A stretch of 64,000 nucleotides of DNA from Durusdinium trenchii. Lineage: Eukaryota > Sar > Dinophyceae > Suessiales > Symbiodiniaceae. The notes beneath the pieces were generated by a model that searched no databases, had not been told where the DNA came from, and saw nothing but the letters and a program-made list of their open reading frames with translations. The translations under genes and the position numbers were made by a program. Of this stretch, positions 8,967-17,158 are shown in pieces. Location: NCBI GenBank assembly GCA_963970005.1, contig CAXAMN010023350.1, positions 467,112-531,111 of the forward strand, written 5' to 3'. Every line of letters begins with the position of its first letter. Within the stretch, counting starts at the first letter, position 1.

Positions 8967-9100
8967 GGTGAAACAAAGTCGGTTAAGAAAATCCAACGAG
9001 TGGTGGAAACGAAGAATCAGTAATACAAATTTCGGAATGATTGCAGCGCCTCCTTGTGGAGGATCACACCCAGCACCCAAGTGGGACGGCTGAGCGGCTC

Positions 9101-9510
9101 ACACTCTGACATTGGTTTGCTGTTAACTCAATTCCCACGTTGAGAAGGAAGGTGAGGGAAACGCAAGGTGAAAGGGTCAGCGCACTTGTATTGTTTGAAC
9201 AAACTGTTGACATGTCTGCAGTGGCGAACTTCGACGCGGCTCAGCTGCAGTGCAAAAGGTAGGAGAAAAGGTTTGGGGGACGTATCATGAAGAACCATGA
9301 AGCAAAACGTGGAGAGTGGAGTCACAGCTTGTGCAACCGTTAGTCGCAGGTACGTCGATTTGGCGTCCCAAATCGATTTCACAGATGCAGCACTGGCGTC
9401 TTCGTTGGTGCCAGTCCAGTGTGCATCCCTGGCACCCCCTGCTGAAGAAGCATTCAAAACCACAAACAAGGTGGAACCCTTAGGTACAGGGGTTGACACA
9501 CACACACACA
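9101..9510. repeat. Dispersed repeat, head module plus (AC)n-ended tail, copy 2
   Basis: 9101-9230 (ACACTCTGACATTGG...) is similar to 63889-64000 at the window end, and 9338-9510 repeats 1-170. Together they suggest a roughly 410-bp repeat with a defined head and a GGTTGACACACAC tail. 8967-9100 holds nothing I recognise. Confidence 0.65.
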
Positions 9511-9957
9511 CACACCCTTTAACTCACCTACCTCAAGCCTTGCCTATCGGACTATCGGCTGGCTTTCGTGATATTGAATATCACCAAATCATTGCAAGTC
9601 TTGACGCTACCACCAGGATTTCGGCAAGGTGCACCCTGATGGATGTTGTGTTTGCTAAGGAAGCCTCCGTGTACACACAGTGTGCCCACAAACTTCGAGT
9701 CATAGCAAAGGAGTGGTTATTTGTAATAACAGATGAGAATAGAATGGCCACTGACAACAAAATGGTTCAATTTTGTTGTTCGCACCTATGAGCCTGCGTA
9801 GCCTGTCAGTATTTGTAATGACTCTTGCACAGGTGGGTAAAGCAGAACTGGATAGAATTAGTATGATGCTCTAATGACTCCACAACCACCGCTGTGATTG
9901 GCCTGAAGCTTGGTCAGCCCAAGGAGCTCTGACATGTCGCCAATCCTTGCCAAACAA
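9511..9957. other. Intergenic stretch
   Basis: I see no coding pattern, RNA gene or repeat beyond the AC tail at its start. Confidence 0.4.
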
Positions 9958-10600
9958 CTACTTGAATATTACAGTTCCGACACCACCAACATTATGTAAG
10001 AGCCCAACTTGCTGGCTGCTCCATTTCCGTTGGCAGCCATCAAGGCAACGGTCACCTGTGCGGTGACCCTCCTTCACAAACTTATCCTTCTTGTCCACCA
10101 ATTCAAAAGCTCGTGCTTCTATGGCCGCACGATTTGATCTCACCCACCTCTTCGGCAGCTGCAATCTTGGGCCCCGGGGGAAGCTGTATTTCGCCCGATT
10201 CCCAAACTAGTGGAGCAAATGCCAAACCGAAAGAAGAATGAGGCGGTAAGAAGCGTGCGCTATGCTGGATGAAGGACAGCTTGGTGCAAGAGGAACAATA
10301 TGGAAAAACTGCAACATCCTCACGGTAGGTTCGAGCACTGGTTTGTTGCACTAGCGGTTCTAAAATGGTTTGCGCTGATTGTTGCCCAAGCACTGCACAT
10401 AAGTTTAAGCTTAAGCTTAAGCTATTTGTGACTTGGACGATCACAAAATGGTGCAAAGAAAAAGTACTCTTTTCTCCACAGGGGATGCCGTCATCGTTCG
10501 AATGACATCGGCAAATTGCCTGCCAAGGGCGCCCCGGCCCACGGAGTCCGCAAGCTCCAACAAGAAACCAGGAGCTTGCGACAATCGAAATTCGAAACAT
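9958..10600 (-). CDS. Unidentified gene fragment, minus strand
   Basis: Three adjoining segments have protein-like composition on the minus strand. 10600-10480 gives GFLLELADSVGRGALGRQFA and onward; about 10398-10125 gives a segment with FPYCSSCTKL and PLVWESGEIQLPPGP; 10135-9958 gives RAAIEARAFELVDKKDKF and ends in VGGVGTVIFK and a stop. The first two are separated by about 85 bases that could be an intron ending in TGTGCAG. The last two differ by one base of frame near 10125, which looks like an indel. I do not recognise the family. The possible intron carries a short (AAGCTT)n tract at 10405-10424. Confidence 0.4.
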
Positions 10601-11379
10601 GGCGTGGTGATTAGTCGTGGAAGAATGCATCTTGATTGGATGTCCAACCAAATCCAAATCAAAGATCAGTAATTGAAGGAAGCTAAGCACATCCAACAAT
10701 TTCCTACAAAAGACTTGAGAGGGAAAGCGAGAACAAATCGGAACGCAATACTAGTACTGGCTGAGTGCACACTCTTGAACACTACAACCATTCACAACTC
10801 TCGGTTTCAACGGTCATGCTTAAGCGGATATGTTGCTGGAAGAACCATTCCAGCACTCATCTGTAAAAGAACGATCGGCAATCCAAGCGAGGGTGTGCTC
10901 TCTGATGCTTCAGCGCCGGCTTAGATGATAATACACACAGATTGGAAACTTTGTTCGCTAAACTTGGTGAATCACTCAAATGACGACTGTGATTTGTGAA
11001 TTTGATCGGGCCTGCCCAATTCAGCATTGAATCAAATCGTTGGTTCTGTCATTTGCAGTGATCAATCAATTCGATCCCCTGCTATCAATTCTAACTCTCC
11101 CTTCCCTTCGTGAACGAGAACTTCAGTAAACAATAGCAAAACCGACTTCATAGCTCGCTTTCGTATATGCAAAGCGGACAGGAGTCGTGCATCCTTTTCT
11201 GCAGCCAGAATTACGCCTCAAGTGCGCTGTTGGGTCTTGAAAAGCCTGCCCACTCAGTTTCAGTCGCAAAGTACCTGAGTTCAGTTTCGATTCTTGCATA
11301 ACAAGCGACTGGTCCGGCACGAGGGCCAAATCCAGATCCAGACTCGACATCAATCAAAACAAGCTGGGATTGATTATGG
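10601..11379. other. Intergenic stretch
   Basis: AT-rich sequence with no convincing coding segment or recognised element. Confidence 0.35.
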
Positions 11380-11810
11380 CACCGTGCTGTATTTTGGAAT
11401 ATATTATATAAGACAATTTATTGAATGGAAGATCAATTTTTCGAGGAAAATGCAGGCAACAGCAAATGGAAGAAATACCCTGTAGCATAAAGTAGGTGTT
11501 CAATTTCTTCCATTTGTACTAAAGGCTTGCTCTGTCATTAGGACACCTGAGAGAAATGGCAGGGAGAGACTGTTTTTTCCTTCTGCCTTCTTCCTTCTTT
11601 CTTTTTCCTTCTTCCTTCTCTCTCTTTTTTTGACAGGAAAATAAACCACCTGCAACCATTCAAATGGAAGAAATCGGAACATGGATATGGCTCCGGGTAT
11701 TTCTTCCATTTCATCTGGCCTCGGGCCATTTTCCGACCCCACATCAAATGGAAGATCGGGAACTTGTTGGTGCAGATCATTTCTTCCAAAATACAGCACG
11801 GTACTATACA
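11380..11810. repeat. Cluster of alternating AATGGAAGA motifs inside an inverted repeat
   Basis: The motif AATGGAAGA, or its complement TCTTCCATT, occurs about seven times in alternating orientation (near 11425, 11465, 11505, 11663, 11701 and 11748, with a partial copy near 11788). The ends of the block form an inverted repeat: ACCGTGCTGTATTTTGGAA near 11382-11400 against TTCCAAAATACAGCACGGT near 11788-11806. A CTT-rich tract lies at 11580-11640. It may be a small non-autonomous element, but no target duplication was seen. Confidence 0.5.
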
Positions 11811-12344
11811 TGCAGTTCTCCCTCGCGAGCGCAATTGATGAGCGTAAGGGCATGCAAAGGCTCACATTGTATGCCATCCATAGTTGGCTCTTTCAGTACT
11901 AAAACCGCTCGGCCTGTATGTACTTATATAATACTTACACAAACAATAATAAGCATAATTTCTTGGAACAGGGACCAGGGACGTGACAAAAGCCCTGATG
12001 CATCGATGGTCCAACACCATGCACGGCATTGACAACAGCATGCAAATGGTTCAAACACCTAAGGCTTCGCCCAACACCACAGCAGAGTTGCTAGATTCGG
12101 GCTCTGATTGCACGGACATTTGCATAGCTTAAGGCTCATGCTATGTATACGGGCCATTTCAACCAAGAGTCATTCATTTCACTGTCCTCAATGAAGTTCA
12201 CTTGTCCATCCTCCTCGAATCTGATCTCAAATCAGAGAGAAAGTCGTTACCGTCAGGATTTCCATCGCCATAGCCTGAAAATATCAATCCAGTATGACAG
12301 GACGGAGAACATCCTTAAGTTCAACCTGAAACTCTCATAGATGG
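11811..12344. other. Intergenic stretch
   Basis: No gene recognised. Confidence 0.35.
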
Positions 12345-14246
12345 CTAAAGGGCATCGCTACCAGTAGCTCCTGGCATCACTACTAGTAACAAGAAGCTAC
12401 TAGTAACAAACAGTCTCTCTCTCAGCTGTGAGCTCACACTAAGGGTACGACCGTGTGATCCGATAGGGCCAAACATGCCAAAGGGCGAAGAAAAAAGGGA
12501 GCTTGCCGGTGGAGGCTCATTAAACATACCCAAGCGATTGGATGCATCAGGATTGGAGTAAAACTCCTGCTCAGGCATTGGGGGCATCCCTGGAATTGAA
12601 CTTGGGCCTGGACGCTGTAGCCCCAGTGCTCGTTGAGGCGGCATTGGCTGCTTTGGCGAAATGCCAGGTGGAAATCCAATGGCACCCAGGCCATTTCCGG
12701 GCTGCAAACCTCCAAAGTCCAAACCGGGAGCTCCCAACCCAGTTCCTCCGAAAAAGCTGTCGGTCCCCAAACCTTGGACGGCTGAAACAGCGGCTGCCTC
12801 TGCAGGGGCCAGGGCTGAGTCGGGAGGAAAAGCGTTGGCAATGCCCGGGGGAGGCAGGACAGGTTGCGGCGATAGTCCTGGGGCAGGCCCTGTCAACAAC
12901 AGGCCCAGGTCGATTCCGGGAGGAGGACGCTGAATATTCCTCATGCTTGGATCCATCTCGGCAGGAGGAGCTGGGCTTATGGCTTTTGGCTTCACACTCG
13001 TCACGAGGGAGCCACAGGGGGCAGGTGGTGGTGGAATGGAAGGAGGTGGTGGCAGTGCCATGGCTGTTGAATCTTCTGCCGCAGGTGGCTGACCCACGAA
13101 GTCCACAGTTGACGACTTGTTGTCTGCCCACATGGAGTTCAGTGGGACAGCTGGCGGCGCCGGCGTTTGCGCAGGTGGCTGTGCCGGTGGAAGGGTGGGT
13201 GGCTGCAAGGGTGGGTGCGCAGGTGGTTGTTGCTGCGGATGGGTCTTTTTCTCGGGTGGAGGTGGAAGCTGCTGAGGCTGTGCAGGAGGCACAGCTGGAG
13301 GATGTGCTGGCGGTTGTTTAGAGAAAGTCGGTAGTGCTTTAGCTTTCCCGTGCTCCTTCTTTTTTGGACCACACGTGACGTCTCCATCCGCTGGTGGAGC
13401 ACTGGGGGCAGCATGGAGTGCGCTGGCCGTCGTGCGCTGTCCGTACGGTGGCCGCTTTTCCCTCGGCATCTCGGCTTTTTTGCTCTCGGCATCTCGGCTC
13501 TCGGCTTCCCTTCGGCGCTCTTCATCTCGTTCATCACGCTTCCTCTCCTCAATTCGCGCTTCTTCTCCTCGTGCCCGGGCATTCGAAGGACCTTGACTCG
13601 TGTGGCTCGGTGCTTGACTCCCACTGTGACTCGCTTGCGGCTTGGCTTGTGGTGATTCTGTGTCCTTCTCTTTCTTCTTGGCCTTTACCTCGTCGACTTT
13701 GGATTGCGAGGGCCGCCTCTCGCCCACAGGAGTCTGATTTGCAGGTGGTGGTGGTGGTGGTGGTGGTGATTTTGCAGCACTAGTGCCAGATTTGGTGCTG
13801 GTGACGCTTGGCGCAACACTTGGTGCAGGCTGATTTGGCTGCGCATTTTGTTCCTTCTGAGTTTTTGTTCCTTCTTTCTGGGGCTTTGGCTGCTTGGCTT
13901 GAGGCTGACTCTTTGACACCTGAGCCTTCGGCTGCGACTTTGACTTTGGTTGCGGCCCGGCCGGCCCTTGGTTCTCTGGCCTTTGGAGCTGATGTTGCAA
14001 GTGCTGCTGCAAATGTTGTTGCTGCAACTGCTGCAGTTGCTGCAGTTGTTGTAGCTGTTGCTGGAGCTGTTGCTGTTGCTCCTTGAGCTGCTCTTGCTGT
14101 GAGACATCAAGTTGGCCGCTTTGTGCAGATGTTCTGGATGTGCTCTGAACTGAAGCGTTCGGAGCGTTCTGTGGTTGGACCTGTGCTGCGGGGTTTGGCC
14201 CAGCATTTTGCGGCTGCGCCTGGGACCTCACAATAGGAGAAAACAT
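12345..14246 (-). CDS. Gln/Pro-rich low-complexity protein
   Basis: A long minus-strand frame. The upstream open part starts without ATG; the first ATG (14246) gives MFSPIVRSQAQPQN. Upstream, TTTTCTCCTATTGTGAG followed by G resembles a 3' splice site, so the true start may lie in an earlier exon. Order: Q/N/P-rich; a poly-Gln coiled-coil-like stretch (about 13980-14100); a K/P/Q region; a run of prolines; a highly charged R/E/D segment (about 13490-13570); then P/A-rich sequence with PPPPSIPPPP-type motifs. No catalytic domain is visible; such composition is common in RNA-binding or scaffold proteins, which is only a guess. The last about 20 codons are made from the dispersed 40-bp repeat, so the real C-terminus may be spliced differently. 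Confidence 0.5.
   Translation of the reverse strand: MFSPIVRSQAQPQNAGPNPAAQVQPQNAPNASVQSTSRTSAQSGQLDVSQQEQLKEQQQQLQQQLQQLQQLQQLQQQHLQQHLQHQLQRPENQGPAGPQPKSKSQPKAQVSKSQPQAKQPKPQKEGTKTQKEQNAQPNQPAPSVAPSVTSTKSGTSAAKSPPPPPPPPANQTPVGERRPSQSKVDEVKAKKKEKDTESPQAKPQASHSGSQAPSHTSQGPSNARARGEEARIEERKRDERDEERRREAESRDAESKKAEMPREKRPPYGQRTTASALHAAPSAPPADGDVTCGPKKKEHGKAKALPTFSKQPPAHPPAVPPAQPQQLPPPPEKKTHPQQQPPAHPPLQPPTLPPAQPPAQTPAPPAVPLNSMWADNKSSTVDFVGQPPAAEDSTAMALPPPPSIPPPPAPCGSLVTSVKPKAISPAPPAEMDPSMRNIQRPPPGIDLGLLLTGPAPGLSPQPVLPPPGIANAFPPDSALAPAEAAAVSAVQGLGTDSFFGGTGLGAPGLDFGGLQPGNGLGAIGFPPGISPKQPMPPQRALGLQRPGPSSIPGMPPMPEQEFYSNPDASNRLGMFNEPPPASSLFSSPFGMFGPIGSHGRTLSVSSQLRERLFVTSSFLLLVVMPGATGSDAL
12350..12412. 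repeat. 40-bp GCTACTAG repeat, array 1
   Basis: A degenerate copy of the family seen at 53253-53377 and 59673-59793, with CTCCTGGCATC and CTACTAGTAACAAGAAG units. It overlaps the 3' end of the Q/P-rich frame and supplies its terminal peptide. Confidence 0.7.
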
Positions 14247-15232
14247 GAGAAATGCGATAGCACTCACATGACTTGCCAACAGTACGGCTAAGTTGCTTGA
14301 TGGTAGTGCCAATGCTGAGGCGGCAGCTGTCCAGGTTCTTCACTTTGGCGCTGTGGCTCCTTTTCCTGCAGCCATTCCAACCCTCCCACCAAACAGTAAA
14401 TGCGCAGCGCATGCGGGATGCAATTGAAGGCCACCTCTTTTTACAACGAACCATGCGTGATCATGCATGACAACCCCCCAGGATCCAAGTTGTTCTCACC
14501 ATTGGATCCACTGAGAACTACTGTCCTGCACACCAGCCAAGGTATCGATACTTGTCCAAGACAACCTGACAAACAGGCGTGCCGAGTGTCAATCAACCGA
14601 ACTTGCAAGTCGAGAGTCGGGAGTTTTACCGAGTAACTTCTAGCTATTAGTAGTTTCTAGCTATAAAATAGTAATTAGTATATAGCACGCGTGAAGAATG
14701 TTTTGTTTTCCGACTTCGAAAGGAGCAATGACTGGAAACCATCCTGTCTCCTGTCCTTCCTTGCAGTGTGCCCCTGTCACACACACACACACACTTACAC
14801 TTACACACTTCGGCAATGCGTACTGAACTGAATGCCGCTCGCCACACGGCAACCTAGGCACTCAAATCCTGAGATTGCCAAGTAAGAAGTCTGAGGATCC
14901 TGGAGGTACAATAAAAGAAAGGCGAGGCCCAAATCTCAAATGTAAAGCCGACGATAACGAAACGACAAGGTAACGACGTCCGTGCACACCTGCCAAAGAC
15001 GTTAGCCCTTGATGGAAGATGAGAGTGACAGCTTGTGAGCACCACAACCAAGCAGGTACGTCCAGAAGGCGCCCCGCTGCAATGTGGGATTGCACCCCTT
15101 CTGTAACACATTCAACGGAATCCCTATGACTCCAACGGGTTTACACACACGCCCCCTGTAGAGGGGAGCAACATTTAGGACTACAGTAATGACTAAAGGT
15201 CCGGCTAAGGTGTAAGAGCTGTGGCCCCCTGC
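14247..15232. other. Intergenic or intron-bearing stretch with an AC microsatellite
   Basis: No confident gene. On the minus strand at 14370-14300 a Q/P-rich frame could be an upstream exon of the Q/P-rich gene. (AC)n at 14780-14795. The rest shows nothing recognised. Confidence 0.35.
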
Positions 15233-15296
15233 TTAGAAACATGAATTCGTGGTGGAAAGCCCTTCGGGACAGTGTTTGACACACACACACACACAC
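15233..15296. repeat. Dispersed (AC)n-ended repeat, diverged copy
   Basis: CCCTTCGGGACAGTGTTTGA followed by (CA)n matches the 3' end of copies 1 and 2. Upstream GGCCCCCTGCT aligns with GGCACCCCCTGCT of those copies, so the relation extends past the microsatellite. Confidence 0.55.
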
Positions 15297-15340
15297 CCGC
15301 GCGCTCGCAAAGTAGGTCAACATGTGTGCGTGAATGGTTG

Positions 15341-16111
15341 TTACTGCGACAATATCTCAATGTGTGCCACTCTGTACCTGTGAGCCTGCATAGTTGCACG
15401 TACGAGTATGTTGCAACGGTTTGAGCATTTTGATTGACAACGGAGAGCCAATTCACAGGCACCCATCCTCCCCTCTATTCTTTGCAGACCAAACACATTG
15501 AAATAACTTCTCCAATTCGAGCTGCGGGTGAAGCTTCCGAGGCCCCATTGAACCTGGAGCGTCTCAACTAAATTCACCAGCCTCACATGCACTGCACTAA
15601 CTAAATCCTGAGAATGCGGCAATTTGGACAGTTGTCCTGGGTGCAAGTTCAGCATTGGGATGGTTAGGGAGTGATGTTGAGGCCATATTTAGGTCGCTCT
15701 CATGTACGCTTGCCTGATGATACAGGTATCTTCCAGGCGCGGAAACTGTCCAGTGCCACAACAGCCTCGAACACTTCAGAAAAACTGGAAAAGTTGCGAG
15801 TGAAGGGAGCACCAAATCAATTTACAACTTCCTTACGAGTGCAACAGTGCCGCCAAAGTTGCAAGCATCATGGTTAGCACGGCCGTTGCTGTGAGAACAA
15901 CCACTTTGCGCAATGAGGCTTCAGTTTGGTCACCCAATATTTGTAGAGACCTGCGTCTTTCAAGATCGAACACGGATCTGCTGAGGCCAAGGAACATATA
16001 TACATTCTCGGGTTGCAACGTTTGTGCTGCGTATTGACACACATCTTCACGAACAAGGGAGCAATTTGTAAATATTTGTATTGTTTCACAAATGTACCGA
16101 GTGCAGGCCAA
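15341..16111 (-). CDS. Unidentified membrane protein gene, probably multi-exon
   Basis: 16111-15833 encodes a coherent segment (CETIQIFTNCSLVREDVCQY, a second part with FDLERRRSLQILGDQTEASL) ending in a hydrophobic helix, VVVLTATAVLTMMLATLAAL. A GTAAGG lies just before the apparent stop, a good 5' splice site, so the protein may continue downstream on the minus strand. 15655-15341 is a plausible later exon (VRLVNLVETLQVQWGLGSF). The family is not recognised; one transmembrane segment is all that can be said. Confidence 0.4.
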
Positions 16112-16134
16112 AGGTTTTGACGAACCTTGACCAC

Positions 16135-17158
16135 TAATTATTGTGAGTCACAGAGTGGTAAAACCAAGCAGCAAGGCAATGCCAATGCATACTCCAAACA
16201 ACAATACCAAGTGCTGGTCTGTTGAAACATCAAAAGAATCAAAGCTTCGGTTCTTACTGTCCTTAGAAGTTTAGTCTGCCAATCCTTCCACACATACGCT
16301 CCATCATGAGCATCCTTCTAGTGCAATTATCAATCACCTGTCAGAGACCCCTTGCACCTGGCTACAATGGGATGGGAGTATGTATGTATATATAATATAT
16401 ATATATTATCATTGTCACTTGCCTGTTTGGTTGCTTATTATTGGAACCATTCATTGCAACCCAATAGATTTGATAGATCCGTGCAATGCCTATGACTTGA
16501 GGCCATCTGTATCATAATAATACACATCTATGGCCGATCCATAACTCCCCAACGGCGGAATCGGGGAGTTGGCCCGTGCAATACTAGAGATCCAGCAAGC
16601 ATGTCTATCATGTTGGGCGCCGATTACTGAATAGAACGCGTTCGATTTTAGTGGTGGGTTCGACATGTTCAACAGCCAATGGGCCGAGGGCCAAAGCCAA
16701 CCCTTGACTGCCTTCACTTTAGACGCTCAGGTCTCAAAAATCAACGAGTCCCATCCCACAGGTCAACATCCACATTATCAAAGCGGCGTAGGTAAGTCGC
16801 TCAGCATTGGCAGGAGCTCTGGCTGAAGATTGACACGAAGTGGAACCTGGAGGTGAGCTTTTGGGAGGCTCTACCTACGTGCCAATGGGTCCGCAGGATT
16901 CCGCAGGTTGAGGTGACAATGCTCAGTTGACCTCTCTGACCGCCCAACGTGCCTGAAGAACCAATCGCCCCGAGGCACTGAGGAATCGAAGATTTTGAGC
17001 CTTGGCTTGTGCCCGACACCTTTCCGTGCGACTGAAGATCATCTCGGTATAGGTGACCCAAATTGGAGAGAATCATATCATCCTGCACAACTCCAACTTT
17101 TCCACCATGCAGGCATTAGTCTGGGAATGCCCATCATTTTGGCTGTAGGCTGTACACT
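16135..17158. other. Intergenic stretch downstream of the fusion gene
   Basis: No gene recognised. A short TA-rich microsatellite sits at 16383-16410. Confidence 0.4.

Noticed and set aside
12542-13321. Plus-strand frame opposite the Q/P-rich gene
   Set aside because: It is the complement of a GC-rich, stop-poor Pro/Gln coding region; the minus frame is longer and has coherent domains.
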